From an uncultured Marinococcus sp. (lineage in GTDB: Bacteria; Bacillota; Bacilli; Bacillales; Marinococcaceae), in assembly GCF_947493875.1 (NCBI RefSeq), contig NZ_CANLSU010000001.1, positions 1-64,000 on the forward strand: 64,000 bases of DNA, read 5' to 3'. This document shows, one piece after another, positions 49,690 through 58,954 of the stretch. The translations under genes were made by a program, and so were the position numbers. How positions within the stretch are numbered: position 1 is the stretch's first letter; each line of letters opens with the position of its first letter. The notes under the pieces are model-generated. The model searched no databases. It was given only the letters and a program-made list of their open reading frames with translations, and was not told the origin of the DNA.

Positions 49690-49753
49690 TTGCAAGAATA
49701 CGCTGTCAATGTGTTATACTATTTTTAGATTTTACTTATAAAAGTATAACATG
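49690..49753 (+). promoter_or_regulatory. gapB promoter with two inverted CcpN-like operators
   Basis: A -35 TTGCAA starts at 49690; the -10 is in TTATACT (49714-49720). TGTGTTATACT at 49710-49720 fits the CcpN consensus TRTGHYATAYW in full. On the other strand CATGTTATACT (49753-49743) fits at ten of eleven positions. CcpN represses gapB and pckA in B. subtilis when glucose is present. Confidence 0.65.
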
Positions 49754-49773
49754 TTTCCAGAGGAGGATATTAA

Positions 49774-50805
49774 ATGAAAACTAGCATAGCGATCAACGGT
49801 TTCGGACGAATTGGGCGTATGGTTTTTCGAAAGGCAATGATGGACCCGGAAGTTGAAGTGAAAGCCATCAATGCCATGTATCCTCCTGAAACACTGGCTC
49901 ATCTGGTGAAATATGATAGTGTACATGGTCCGTTTCCGCTTGAGGTAAAATCTGAAGGAGACGAAATGGTGGTGGACGGCAGACGGATCCGGCTGCTCCA
50001 AAACCGAAATCCACTTGAACTCCCGTGGGAAGAGTTTGGCGTAGATATTGTGGTTGAAGCGACGGGCAAATTCAACCGCGGGCCGGATGCTGAAATGCAT
50101 ATAGAAGCCGGGGCGAAAAAGGTAGTATTGACTGCTCCGGGAAAAGAAGTCGATACCACCATCGTGATGGGCGTAAACGAAGAAGACTACGATCCGGAAA
50201 ACCACCACATAATCTCGAATGCTTCCTGCACAACAAACTGCCTTGCGCCGGTCGTCAAGGTGCTCGAGGATAAAATCGGTATTGAAAGCGGTTTAATAAC
50301 GACCGTGCACGCATACACTAATGACCAAAATAACATGGATAATCCCCATAAAGACCTGCGACGGGCAAGAGCCTGCGGACAGTCGATCATCCCGACGTCC
50401 ACTGGAGCAGCTAAGGCGCTCTCCGAGGTGATCCCATCCATGGAAGGGAAAATGAACGGCATGGCGCTCCGGGTGCCGACACCAAACATATCGCTTGTGG
50501 ATATGGTAATTGATATGAAGCGCCCGGTAACCGAAGAAGAAATCAACCAAACATTAAAGGCGGCGTCAGAGCAGGAGCTCAAAGGGATCATTTCCTACTG
50601 CGAGGATCCGCTCGTTTCAACGGATTTTAACGGAAATGAACATTCCTCGATTATCGATGCGCTCTCGACCATGGTGATCAACGACCGCCAGGTTAAGGTG
50701 CTTGCCTGGTACGATAACGAGTGGGGCTACTCCTGCCGGGTGGTGGATCTGGTAAAAATGGTCAGTGAGCCAGCTGTCGGGTACTCCTCCGTTGCTTCGT
50801 TTTAA
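49774..50805 (+). CDS. gapB: Glyceraldehyde-3-phosphate dehydrogenase, gluconeogenic type
   Basis: Works in the gluconeogenic direction with NADP preference, as known for GapB. The 343 residues have INGFGRIGR, the catalytic cysteine in SNASCTTNCLAP (about 151) and the substrate loop TSTGAAKALSEV. After the first beta strands the sequence is AINAMYPP, lacking the Asp that fixes NAD in the glycolytic enzyme; this and the context identify GapB rather than GapA. ATG at 49774 follows AGAGGAGG. It stands alone between two terminators, with CcpN-like operators upstream. Confidence 0.93.
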   Translation: MKTSIAINGFGRIGRMVFRKAMMDPEVEVKAINAMYPPETLAHLVKYDSVHGPFPLEVKSEGDEMVVDGRRIRLLQNRNPLELPWEEFGVDIVVEATGKFNRGPDAEMHIEAGAKKVVLTAPGKEVDTTIVMGVNEEDYDPENHHIISNASCTTNCLAPVVKVLEDKIGIESGLITTVHAYTNDQNNMDNPHKDLRRARACGQSIIPTSTGAAKALSEVIPSMEGKMNGMALRVPTPNISLVDMVIDMKRPVTEEEINQTLKAASEQELKGIISYCEDPLVSTDFNGNEHSSIIDALSTMVINDRQVKVLAWYDNEWGYSCRVVDLVKMVSEPAVGYSSVASF

Positions 50806-50821
50806 AAATCGTTAATGTGGG

Positions 50822-50853
50822 AAAGCGTCCCTTGAGCGGGGCGCTTTTTATTT
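50822..50853 (+). terminator. Terminator of gapB
   Basis: Arms AAAGCGTCCC / GGGGCGCTTT (one G-T pair) and TTTTTATTT. Confidence 0.88.
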
Positions 50854-50948
50854 ATCCCCGTTATGAACATCAAATATAGAAGGTATAGAGCTTATACAGG
50901 TAAGAAATCCGTAAATTCTGGGTTTAAGACGCTGCGTGAGAAAACTGG

Positions 50949-50977
50949 TTGCAAATTGCAAATAAACATCGTATACT
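50949..50977 (+). promoter_or_regulatory. Promoter of speD
   Basis: TTGCAA (50949-50954), 17-bp spacer, TATACT (50972-50977). The -35 is part of a direct repeat TTGCAAATTGCAAA. Confidence 0.7.
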
Positions 50978-50983
50978 GAATTT

Positions 50984-51178
50984 CGTGCCTTTGCGTCTTT
51001 GAATTTAACGGCAGAAATGCACAGTTTCCAGGCGTATACAGGTATACCAACGGTTACTGCAAGGGTTAGTGCCAAATTGGACTAACTTTCCCCCAGAGTA
51101 GCCTTTAAAACGTGACGGGCCGATAAAAACACAGCGACCTAATGATGTAATAAAAAGAAACAAAGGGGGAAACGTACC
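50984..51178 (+). promoter_or_regulatory. Long structured 5' leader of speD with anti-Shine-Dalgarno element
   Basis: About 195 nt of untranslated leader. A hairpin GTTAGT-(G)-CCA / TGG-ACTAAC (51065-51086) is followed at once by TTTCCCCC (51087-51094), which is the exact complement of GGGGGAAA (51165-51172) in the speD ribosome site. Pairing would hide the site. No known riboswitch class was recognised; the regulatory role is inference. Confidence 0.45.
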
Positions 51179-51562
51179 ATGGAAACAATGGGACGCCATG
51201 TCATTTCCGAGCTTTGGGGTTGTGACGAAGAAACTTTAAACAATGTAAATGCAATCGAACGTATCTTTGTAAACGCCGCTTTAAAAGCAGGCGCTGAGAT
51301 AAGAGAAGTGATTTTTCATAAATTTGCTCCGCAGGGTGTAAGCGGAGTCGTCATTATTTCAGAATCTCATTTAACGATTCACAGTTTTCCGGAACACGGC
51401 TATGCCAGCATCGATGTTTATACGTGCGGGGACCATATTGACCCGAACACGGCGGCTAAATATATTGCCGGTTCACTCGGTGCCGAAGCGGAAGAAACGA
51501 TAGAAATTCCCCGCGGAACAGGCCCTATCCGTGTAGAGCGTCCGGAAGCAAACGCCCTATAA
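51179..51562 (+). CDS. speD: S-adenosylmethionine decarboxylase proenzyme (Bacillus SpeD/SpeH type)
   Basis: Supplies decarboxylated SAM as aminopropyl donor for spermidine. The 127-residue proenzyme is the short bacterial class; it cleaves itself between Glu62 and Ser63 in [14 protein letters not shown] to give two chains and the pyruvoyl cofactor on the former serine. ATG at 51179 has AAAGGGGGAAA 6-7 nt upstream. As in B. subtilis it follows gapB, and it is a single unit with its own promoter and terminator. Confidence 0.96.
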   Translation: METMGRHVISELWGCDEETLNNVNAIERIFVNAALKAGAEIREVIFHKFAPQGVSGVVIISESHLTIHSFPEHGYASIDVYTCGDHIDPNTAAKYIAGSLGAEAEETIEIPRGTGPIRVERPEANAL

Positions 51563-51574
51563 TGCGCATACGAA

Positions 51575-51613
51575 CACCGTTCAAGCAGCTGCCTGTGCTT
51601 GAACGGTTTTTTA
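51575..51613 (+). terminator. Terminator of speD
   Basis: Arms ACCGTTCAAGCA / TGCTTGAACGGT with a short loop and TTTTTT. Confidence 0.92.
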
Positions 51614-51733
51614 TTTCCGGCAGCGGAATAGATTCAAAGAAATACACAAATTGTCATCCTCCCGCAAGGAACGAATGTGATATGATAGAACCAATAAAAA
51701 TAGAGACCGCCCATCAAATTGGAGATGATAATA

Positions 51734-52213
51734 ATGAAATGCCCTGTATGCTACTCCAATGGCACACGTGTATTGGACTCGAGGCCGAGCAATGAAGGCC
51801 GTTCCATCCGGCGCCGGCGTCAGTGTGATACGTGCCACCACCGCTTTACCACTTTTGAAATTGTGGAAGAACTCCCGCTTGTCGTAGTGAAAAAAAATGG
51901 GAACCGGGAGGAATTCAGCCGGGAAAAAATGCTGAGAGGCTTGATCAGGGCCTGTGAAAAGCGGCCAATTCCAATGGAAACGCTCGAGGGCATTGTCTCG
52001 AGGGTGGAAAATAAACTTCGGGAAGAGGGACGGACAGAAGTGAAAAGCGAAGAAGCCGGAGAGCTTGTCATGGAAGAGCTCGCGGATATTGATGAAATCG
52101 CCTACGTCCGTTTTGCTTCTGTTTACCGGCAGTTTCGTGATATAAATGTATTCATCAATGAATTAAAAGAGCTGATTGATAAAGAAAACAAAGAGGATTC
52201 ATCAAAATCATAA
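51734..52213 (+). CDS. nrdR: Transcriptional repressor NrdR
   Basis: Zinc-finger/ATP-cone repressor of ribonucleotide reductase genes. The 159-residue protein begins MKCPVC with zinc ligands at Cys3, Cys6, Cys31 and Cys34, followed by the ATP-cone (about 46-136, [17 protein letters not shown]). ATG at 51734 has GGAGATG 7 nt upstream and gives the family N-terminus. It is followed 16 nt later by dnaB, the usual Bacillus arrangement. Confidence 0.96.
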   Translation: MKCPVCYSNGTRVLDSRPSNEGRSIRRRRQCDTCHHRFTTFEIVEELPLVVVKKNGNREEFSREKMLRGLIRACEKRPIPMETLEGIVSRVENKLREEGRTEVKSEEAGELVMEELADIDEIAYVRFASVYRQFRDINVFINELKELIDKENKEDSSKS

Positions 52214-52229
52214 AAAGGAGGGCGGCGCT

Positions 52230-53633
52230 TTGAGTCTGCATTGGATGGAAGTCAAACCGGTGGACGGGTACTACGTTCGCACAAGTAAAGAATTCAGCGA
52301 GAGCACGGATAAAACAATGTCTATGCTCTACCAGCCGTTAGTCGGAAGCAAAGCGATCGCTCTCTACCAGACTCTGCAGAATAAATTGGAAAAGGACTGC
52401 TATGAAAGCTCCGAAGCCACCCATCATGAGCTGATGGCTTTTTTGCAGATGCCTTTAAATGAAATTTACGCTGCCCGCCGCCTGCTTGAGGGCATCGGGC
52501 TTCTAAGGGTTTACGAATTAGAAACCCAGTCCCAGGATAAAACATTTGTATACGATATCCAGCCGCCCATGTCGCCGCGGGCTTTTTTTCAGGATGATGT
52601 TTTAAGCGTATTTTTATATAACCGCCTTGGAAAGAGTAAATATATTCAGCTTCGCCAGCGCTTTTGCATTTCAGCTGTGCCCGAAGCAGCAGAAGAAATT
52701 ACGGCTTCGTTCAATGAAGTATTTGCTTCTCTGCATGCGTCGGAGATGGCCTCCGAACCGCCTCCGGCAGATGAAGACACAGAGTTTATCGGCGGCAGTG
52801 AACCATCGCGTCTGCAGCTTGAAGAGAACGGGTTCGATATGGAGTTGCTGAAAGCTTCGCTCCCATCCTTTCTCGACGCTGCCCGGCTGTTAACGCCATC
52901 GCTGCAGCAGACCGTCCGCCGGCTTGCTTTTGTGTATCAGCTTTCGCCAATTGATATGGGAAAAGTAATACAGGAGTCCCTATCAGCGGACGACGAAGTG
53001 AATATAGAAGATCTGCGTAAAAAAGCAAAAAACCATTACCGCATGGAGCACGGAGCAGCTCCGCCTGCACTCGGAAACCGTATAGAGCGGGAGGAACCAG
53101 CGCCGGCAAAGGACCGCCCTGCGTCCGAACAGGAGCAGATGAAGCAGTTTTATGAACAGACCTCCCCGGTGACGTTTCTTCGTTCGGTTGCCGGAGGAGC
53201 GACTGTGCCGGAGTCCGATATTCATCTCGTGGAGGAGCTTTTATTCAGCTACCGTTTATCACCGGGCGTGGTGAACGTGCTGACGGATTATGTGATGCAG
53301 AAAAATAATATGAAATTAAGCAAGGCGCTTGTATATAAAATCGCCGGTCAGTGGACAAGGAAAAAAGTACATACCGTAGAGGATGCCATGAAGCTTGCGA
53401 AGGAAGAACACAAGCAGGCCCAGGAACGCACGGCGCCTAAAAACAATTATGCAAATAAACGGCAGCAGGGCTATGTCCGAAACGACAGGCTGCCTAAATG
53501 GATGGAAAAGGAAGAGCAGGTGAAGAATTCACCGGCTGAAGCTGAAAAAACCACCCAGGATGAGCAGCTGTCGAAGGAAAGAGAGCGCTTTGAAGAAATG
53601 CTGAAGGAACGACGGGAAAGAGCAAACCGTTAA
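52230..53633 (+). CDS. dnaB: Replication initiation and membrane attachment protein DnaB
   Basis: Helicase-loading factor that works with DnaD and DnaI at oriC (not the E. coli DnaB helicase). The 467-residue protein has an N-terminal winged-helix region (MSMLYQPLVGSKAIALYQTL), a charged linker at about 255-310 and a DnaB/DnaD C-terminal domain (about 325-400). The start is TTG at 52230, 7 nt after AAAGGAGGG; an upstream frame beginning in nrdR is unlikely. Length is close to the 472 of B. subtilis. Confidence 0.93.
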   Translation: MSLHWMEVKPVDGYYVRTSKEFSESTDKTMSMLYQPLVGSKAIALYQTLQNKLEKDCYESSEATHHELMAFLQMPLNEIYAARRLLEGIGLLRVYELETQSQDKTFVYDIQPPMSPRAFFQDDVLSVFLYNRLGKSKYIQLRQRFCISAVPEAAEEITASFNEVFASLHASEMASEPPPADEDTEFIGGSEPSRLQLEENGFDMELLKASLPSFLDAARLLTPSLQQTVRRLAFVYQLSPIDMGKVIQESLSADDEVNIEDLRKKAKNHYRMEHGAAPPALGNRIEREEPAPAKDRPASEQEQMKQFYEQTSPVTFLRSVAGGATVPESDIHLVEELLFSYRLSPGVVNVLTDYVMQKNNMKLSKALVYKIAGQWTRKKVHTVEDAMKLAKEEHKQAQERTAPKNNYANKRQQGYVRNDRLPKWMEKEEQVKNSPAEAEKTTQDEQLSKERERFEEMLKERRERANR

Positions 53634-53651
53634 AAGAAAGGGGGCCGCTGG

Positions 53652-54578
53652 ATGGATTCGATCGGATCCTCGTTGAACAGATGGATGGATAAGGATTGGA
53701 AGGAGCGGATGGCAAGGCTGGAAAAAGAAGTATTTGCCTATCCGGGAGTTATCGATTTCAAGCGCCGCCATCCGCATATACCAGCAGAAGAATACGAAAA
53801 AAACAAAGCAGCTTTATTTGAATATAAGCGGGAACGCAGCAACTGCGATGCCTGTCCGGGACTTGAAAACTGCCCAAACCTGATGCAGGGGTACCAGCCG
53901 GAATTGATGGAAGACAAAGGAAAAGTGACGGTGGCCTATCACCGTTGTTCATTAAAGGTACACGATGATGAAAAGAAAAAAAGACAGGCACTTATTAAAA
54001 GCTATTATATTCCAAAGGAGATACTGCACGCCTCCTTTGATCAGGTGGATATGGACCATGAATCAAGAGCTAAGGCCGGAACTGCGGCACTTCACTTCGC
54101 ATCGGCCACCGTGCCCGGGGAGGACGGACAAGGACTTTACCTGTACGGAAAGTTCGGAGTTGGTAAAACGTATATTGCGGGAGCTATTATGAATGAACTG
54201 GCGGAGCGAAACATCGGCTCGATGATTGTACATGTGCCGGACTTTTTCCGGGAAATCAAAGAATCGTTATCGGATAATACGGTGCGGGAAAAGGTCGACA
54301 GTGTTAAAGGTGTACCGGTACTCATACTCGATGACCTTGGAGCCGAATCAATGAGCGCCTGGACAAGGGATGATATTTTGGGCGTTATTCTGCAGTACCG
54401 GATGATGGAAAAGCTTCCTACTGTCTATACGTCCAACTATGATTACAGTGAACTTGAAGAGCATTTGACGTATTCCCAGAAAGGCGGTAACGAGCGTTTG
54501 AAAGCAAAGCGTATCATGGAGCGCATCCGCCCGTTCACAGAGGAAGTATTTATGGACGGACAGAACCGTCGGGGATAA
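53652..54578 (+). CDS. dnaI: Primosomal protein DnaI (helicase loader)
   Basis: AAA+ ATPase that loads the replicative helicase. The 308-residue chain has an N-terminal domain with cysteines and a histidine able to bind zinc (CDACPGLENCPN, about 69-80, then YHRC), followed by an AAA+ module: Walker A in YGKFGVGKTYIAG (about 163-175) and Walker B in VLILDDLGAE. ATG at 53652 follows AAAGGGGG. It forms nrdR-dnaB-dnaI. In B. subtilis ytxB and ytxC follow; here mqnC does. Confidence 0.95.
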   Translation: MDSIGSSLNRWMDKDWKERMARLEKEVFAYPGVIDFKRRHPHIPAEEYEKNKAALFEYKRERSNCDACPGLENCPNLMQGYQPELMEDKGKVTVAYHRCSLKVHDDEKKKRQALIKSYYIPKEILHASFDQVDMDHESRAKAGTAALHFASATVPGEDGQGLYLYGKFGVGKTYIAGAIMNELAERNIGSMIVHVPDFFREIKESLSDNTVREKVDSVKGVPVLILDDLGAESMSAWTRDDILGVILQYRMMEKLPTVYTSNYDYSELEEHLTYSQKGGNERLKAKRIMERIRPFTEEVFMDGQNRRG

Positions 54579-54718
54579 TTGGAAATACAGAGGCCATTCT
54601 AAGTGTATAATACAAATAAATATGCTACCATGATAATAGCGCCCAGCATGCAGAAAATGGGTTGGATTCGCGATATTTTCATGCGAGCGCCATAAAGGAA
54701 TTTTCTGGAGGGTATACA

Positions 54719-55828
54719 ATGAGCATTGATGGAATACTGGAACGGGCATTAAACGGAGAACGACTGACAATGGACGACGCTGTGCGCTTATATGAAAGTG
54801 ATGAAATAGAAAAAATGGGAGCTGCCGCGGATGAAATAAAAAAACGCTGGCACCCGGAGCCTGTTGCCACCTTTAACATAGGGCGTAATGTCAATTACAC
54901 AAACGTCTGCGATACTTTCTGCCGTTTCTGTGCATTTTACCGCCGGCCGGGATCGGAAGAGGGCTACCTTCTTTCGGACGACCAGATTCTGCAGAAAATT
55001 AAAGAGCTTCAGGATGTTGGAGGAGACGAGATTCTAATGCAGGGTGGGACCAACCCGAATCTCCCATTTGAATACTATACAAACCTGCTTAAAAAAATTA
55101 AAAGTCATTTCCCGGACGTGACGATGCACTCGTTTACGCCGGCAGAAGTGTACAAAATGATGGAGGTTTCCGGTCTGTCATTAAAAGAGGTATTAACGGC
55201 TCTTCACGAAGCTGGTCTGGATTCGCTTCCAGGCGGAGGTGCCGAGATTCTCACAGAAAAGACGAGAAAACGGATCAGCCGCTTGAAATGCACGGCCGAT
55301 CAGTGGATCGACTGCATGAAAATGGCTAAAGAGGTTGGTATGCACGGCACGGCAACGATGGTTATCGGCTTTGGCGAATCAAACGAAGAGCGGGCAGAAC
55401 ACCTGTGGCGCATTCGTGAGGCCCAGGACGAATCCAACTGCTTTTTGGCCTTCATATCCTGGACCTTCCAGCAGGATTACACAAGCATGAAAGGCGAGCG
55501 TATTACACCGGAAGGCTACCTCCGGAATGTAGCCATTTCACGCTTATTCCTGGACAACATCCCGAACTTCCAGTCCTCCTGGGTAACAGCAGGACCAGAG
55601 ACGGGCAAACGCTCTCTTTCCTACGGCTGTAATGACTTTGGCAGCACCATGATGGAAGAGAATGTTGTTTCTTCAGCGGGTACCACACACAAAGTGAACA
55701 TCAACCGGATTCTTCGTTTGATACGGGAAGCAGGCTACACGCCGGCGCAGCGGAATACGAAGTACCATACACTCCGTGTGTTTGAAGGAGAAGAAAACAG
55801 CGAAAAAGACTTTGTAATGCAAAACTAA
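54719..55828 (+). CDS. mqnC: Cyclic dehypoxanthinyl futalosine synthase (radical SAM, menaquinone synthesis)
   Basis: Radical-SAM enzyme of the futalosine route to menaquinone, turning dehypoxanthine futalosine into its cyclic form. The 369-residue protein has the CxxxCxxC iron-sulfur motif at Cys64, Cys68 and Cys71 in NVCDTFCRFCAF, then ILMQGGTNPNLPFEYY and MHSFTPAEV, characteristic of MqnC rather than MqnE or CofH. ATG at 54719 follows CTGGAGGG; an upstream TTG frame has no ribosome site. It occupies the dnaI-thrS gap where B. subtilis, which uses the o-succinylbenzoate route, has ytxBC. Confidence 0.92.
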   Translation: MSIDGILERALNGERLTMDDAVRLYESDEIEKMGAAADEIKKRWHPEPVATFNIGRNVNYTNVCDTFCRFCAFYRRPGSEEGYLLSDDQILQKIKELQDVGGDEILMQGGTNPNLPFEYYTNLLKKIKSHFPDVTMHSFTPAEVYKMMEVSGLSLKEVLTALHEAGLDSLPGGGAEILTEKTRKRISRLKCTADQWIDCMKMAKEVGMHGTATMVIGFGESNEERAEHLWRIREAQDESNCFLAFISWTFQQDYTSMKGERITPEGYLRNVAISRLFLDNIPNFQSSWVTAGPETGKRSLSYGCNDFGSTMMEENVVSSAGTTHKVNINRILRLIREAGYTPAQRNTKYHTLRVFEGEENSEKDFVMQN

Positions 55829-55850
55829 CTACAGGTTGCATGATAAGAAG

Positions 55851-55878
55851 CTTTTCGCTATGCTGAAATAGCGAAAAG
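55851..55878 (+). other. Stem-loop between mqnC and the thrS T-box
   Basis: Perfect 11-bp arms CTTTTCGCTAT / ATAGCGAAAAG around GCTGAA, extended by outer TTGCAT / ATGCAA. No T run. It could end mqnC inefficiently or begin the leader RNA. Confidence 0.5.
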
Positions 55879-55884
55879 GAAAAT

Positions 55885-56114
55885 GCAAGGATGAGGACAT
55901 AAAATTAAAGCAGGCGTCCCAGAGAAGAGAACCAGGGCTGGAAGTTCTCTACGAACCGTTTTATTTTTACCCCCTCGGAGCTCCGGCAGGGAACAGCAGT
56001 ATCTGCCGGCGGGCCCCCGGCCGTTACCCGGATAGAGTCGTCTCTGCGCTTGGGACGAAAACTAGGGTGGAACCGCGGCTGAGCCCGCCCCTTTCGAGGG
56101 GCGGGCTTTTTTAT
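55885..56114 (+). promoter_or_regulatory. T-box riboswitch leader of thrS (threonine)
   Basis: T-box AACTAGGGTGGAACCGCGG at 56060-56078, followed by terminator arms GCCCGCCCC / GGGGCGGGC (56083-56106) and a T run. Stem I with CAGAGAAGAG is at 55918-55930. An ACC triplet at 55969-55971 fits a Thr specifier codon. Expected to respond to uncharged tRNA-Thr. Confidence 0.93.
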
Positions 56115-56159
56115 GTGTTTTTTGGTTTATTACAGTTATAAAAGGAGGACAAAACCACA

Positions 56160-58100
56160 ATGGCAGAACAAACAATCACGCTCATATTTCCAGATGGGAA
56201 CGAAAAATCATATGACATCGGCACGACGACAGAAGAAGTAGCCGGAGGTATCAGCTCAGGCCTGAAAAAGAGCGCACTGGCAGGAAAAATCAACGGAAGA
56301 ATGGTGGATCTCCGCACTCCGCTAAGGGAGAATGGCCAGATTGAAATCATTACGTACCAGTCTCCGGAAGGCCTTGAAGTGCTCCGGCACAGCACCGCGC
56401 ACGCAATGGCCCAGGCGGTGAAGCGCCTGTTTGATGACGTGCAGCTTGGTGTCGGCCCGGTGATTGAAAACGGGTTTTATTATGACATTGATACGTCGCA
56501 CCAGCTGACGCCGGAAGACCTTCCTAAAATCGAAAAAGAGATGAATAAAATCATTGATGAGAATCTGGAAATTATTCGCGAGGAAGTGTCCAGGGAAGAA
56601 GCAGTCCGCTTTTTTAAAGAGCTTGGCGACGAGCTGAAGCTGGAATTAATTGAAGATATCCCTGAAGGAGAACAGATCGCGCTTTACCGGCAGGGAGAAT
56701 TTGTCGATTTATGCCGCGGCGTTCATGTACCGCAGACATCCAAACTGAAAAAGTTTAAGCTGATGAACATCTCCGGGGCTTACTGGCGCGGAGACAGCAA
56801 TAACAAAATGCTGCAGCGTATTTACGGCACCGCCTTTGAAAAGCAGTCCCAGCTTGATGATCATTTGAAAATGCTCGAAGAAGCCAAAGAACGCGATCAC
56901 CGTAAAATCGGCAGAGAGCTCGACATATTTACGACAAGTCAGACAGTCGGACAGGGGCTTCCGCTCTGGCTTCCAAACGGTGCCACAATCCGCCGGATTA
57001 TTGAGCGCTACATTGTAGATAAAGAAGTACGCCTCGGCTATGATCACGTGTATACGCCGGTGCTTGGTTCCTCCGAGCTGTATAAAACGTCGGGCCACTG
57101 GGACCACTATCAGGATGATATGTTTCCACCGATTGAAATGGACAATGAAACCCTCGTGCTTAGGCCGATGAACTGTCCGCACCATATGATGGTCTATAAA
57201 AATAAAAAGCACAGCTACCGCGATCTGCCGGTCCGCATCGCAGAGCTCGGAACGATGCACCGTTATGAAAAATCCGGGGCGCTTGCCGGCCTGCAGCGTG
57301 TGCGGGCGATGACATTAAACGATGGTCACATTTTTGCCCGCCCGGATCAGCTGAAGGATGAATTCATCCGTGCAGTGCGGCTTGTCCGTGAAGTCTACCA
57401 TGATTTTGGCATTAAGGATTACACCTTCCGGCTTTCGTACCGGGATCCGGAGGATAAAGAAAAATACGTGGATGACGACCAGATGTGGGAAAATTCCGAG
57501 CGTATCCTGAAGGAAGCGATGGATGCGATTGACGCTGAATATGTGGAAGCAGAAGGGGAAGCAGCATTTTACGGCCCGAAGCTCGATGTCCAGGTAAAAA
57601 CAGCGATGGGCAAGGAAGAGACGCTCTCCACCGTCCAGATCGACACCCACCTTCCTGAACGTTTTGATCTCACGTATGTTGGAAGTGACGGAGGCGAGCA
57701 CCGTCCGGTAGTAGTCCACCGGGGTATTGTGTCCACGATGGAGCGCTTTATCGCCTTTCTGCTTGAAGAATACAAAGGCGCTCTGCCGACGTGGCTTTCT
57801 CCTGTTCAGGTGAAAATCATACCGGTCTCGCCTGACGTTCATCTCGACTACGCAAAAGAAGTGGAAATGGCGCTGCAGGCATCAGATATCCGGGTGGAAG
57901 TGGATACGAGGGATGAAAAGCTCGGCTACAAAATCCGGGAAGCCCAGACGCAGAAAATCCCTTATATGCTTGTGCTTGGCGACAAAGAGCAGGAAGCAAA
58001 TGCCGTAAATGTACGCAAATACGGTCAGCAGGATTCACAATCACAGCCGCTGAATGATTTTGTGGAAAATGTAACAGCGGCTATTAATGAATATCGGTAA
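56160..58100 (+). CDS. thrS: Threonyl-tRNA synthetase
   Basis: Charges tRNA-Thr. The 646-residue class II enzyme has an N-terminal TGS domain (1-63), an editing domain with [11 protein letters not shown] (about 78), the catalytic core with zinc ligand in MNCPHHM (about 337) and MTLNDGHIF, and a C-terminal anticodon-binding domain (about 545-640). ATG at 56160 has AAAGGAGG about 12 nt upstream, slightly long. It is under the T-box directly upstream and is not followed by an obvious terminator. Confidence 0.98.
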   Translation: MAEQTITLIFPDGNEKSYDIGTTTEEVAGGISSGLKKSALAGKINGRMVDLRTPLRENGQIEIITYQSPEGLEVLRHSTAHAMAQAVKRLFDDVQLGVGPVIENGFYYDIDTSHQLTPEDLPKIEKEMNKIIDENLEIIREEVSREEAVRFFKELGDELKLELIEDIPEGEQIALYRQGEFVDLCRGVHVPQTSKLKKFKLMNISGAYWRGDSNNKMLQRIYGTAFEKQSQLDDHLKMLEEAKERDHRKIGRELDIFTTSQTVGQGLPLWLPNGATIRRIIERYIVDKEVRLGYDHVYTPVLGSSELYKTSGHWDHYQDDMFPPIEMDNETLVLRPMNCPHHMMVYKNKKHSYRDLPVRIAELGTMHRYEKSGALAGLQRVRAMTLNDGHIFARPDQLKDEFIRAVRLVREVYHDFGIKDYTFRLSYRDPEDKEKYVDDDQMWENSERILKEAMDAIDAEYVEAEGEAAFYGPKLDVQVKTAMGKEETLSTVQIDTHLPERFDLTYVGSDGGEHRPVVVHRGIVSTMERFIAFLLEEYKGALPTWLSPVQVKIIPVSPDVHLDYAKEVEMALQASDIRVEVDTRDEKLGYKIREAQTQKIPYMLVLGDKEQEANAVNVRKYGQQDSQSQPLNDFVENVTAAINEYR

Positions 58101-58105
58101 AGTGG

Positions 58106-58134
58106 TTGACGTCCTAATAGGTCCGTGCTACGAT
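58106..58134 (+). promoter_or_regulatory. Promoter of infC-rpmI-rplT
   Basis: TTGACG (58106-58111), 17-bp spacer, TACGAT (58129-58134). Confidence 0.75.
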
Positions 58135-58140
58135 GTCTTA

Positions 58141-58345
58141 GTGTGAAAATAATTAATCCCTAAAGAAGAAGCGCCCGCTTCTCACCTGACCGACAAACGT
58201 TGGCTGGTTATTATCAATATATTGAATGTGTAGATCATATATTCTATATACGTGTGGGCGCTTCTCTGTTTCAGAGGGTGTCTGCACGTTTTTTCGTTGT
58301 GCCAATGGTATGTATTTGCGTGGAAGCCCCGCGCACTAAATTTCT
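58141..58345 (+). promoter_or_regulatory. L20 autoregulatory leader of infC-rpmI-rplT
   Basis: The leader contains the long-range stem GAAGCGCCC (58168-58176) with GGGCGCTTC (58256-58264) and the conserved stretch CTTCTCACCTGACCGAC between. A hairpin TCTG/CAGA and a T-rich stretch (58290-58296) follow. This is the layout of the Bacillus leader in which L20 binding causes early termination. Confidence 0.85.
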
Positions 58346-58356
58346 GGAGGTGGCTT

Positions 58357-58911
58357 ATTATTCGTAAGGACCAAAAGGTAAACGAGGGCATCCGTGCCCG
58401 TGAAGTTCGACTCATCGACGCTAACGGAGAGCAGCTTGGAGTGAAATCAAGAAACGAAGCTTTAGAGCTGGCCGGGAAAGAAAACCTTGACCTTGTTCTT
58501 GTTGCTCCAAACGCGAAACCGCCTGTCTGCCGTATTATGGATTACGGTAAATATCGTTTTGAACAACAGAAAAAAGATAAAGAAGCCCGGAAAAAGCAAA
58601 AAACGATCAACGTGAAAGAAGTTCGTTTGAGCCCGAGCATTGAAGAACACGACTTTAATACAAAGCTGCGTAACGCACGCAAGTTTTTGTCCAAAGGCGA
58701 TAAAGTGAAAGCAGCTATCCGCTTCCGCGGTCGTATGATCACACACTCTGATATCGGTAAGGAAGTACTTGACCGGTTTGCCAAAGAATGTGAAGACGTG
58801 AGTACGATCGAAACGAAGCCGAAAATGGATGGCCGCAGCATGTTCCTCATGCTCGCTCCAAAAGCGGAGCAGGAACGGGAACAAAAAGAAGAATCCAGCA
58901 AAGAAGAATAG
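58357..58911 (+). CDS. infC: Translation initiation factor IF-3, ATT start
   Basis: Keeps ribosomal subunits apart and checks initiator tRNA pairing. The 184-residue product begins (M)[19 protein letters not shown], then [17 protein letters not shown] and a C-terminal [11 protein letters not shown]. No ATG, GTG or TTG lies near the conserved N-terminus; two ATT codons at 58357 and 58360 follow GGAGGT (58346-58351). An ATT start is a hallmark of infC and allows IF-3 to limit its own translation. The 5' choice follows B. subtilis; 58360 is possible. First gene of infC-rpmI-rplT. Confidence 0.95.
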   Translation: MIRKDQKVNEGIRAREVRLIDANGEQLGVKSRNEALELAGKENLDLVLVAPNAKPPVCRIMDYGKYRFEQQKKDKEARKKQKTINVKEVRLSPSIEEHDFNTKLRNARKFLSKGDKVKAAIRFRGRMITHSDIGKEVLDRFAKECEDVSTIETKPKMDGRSMFLMLAPKAEQEREQKEESSKEE

Positions 58912-58954
58912 ACAGCGGTTTTTTCCGTTATATTAAAAAAGGAGGATGTCACTT

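Noticed and set aside
54579-54718. Strong promoter for mqnC
   Set aside because: A TATAAT-like -10 is present near 54605, but no -35 at suitable spacing could be supported.
58252-58356. Upstream extension of infC with about 35 extra residues
   Set aside because: It falls within the L20 leader RNA; family members begin at the ATT region.
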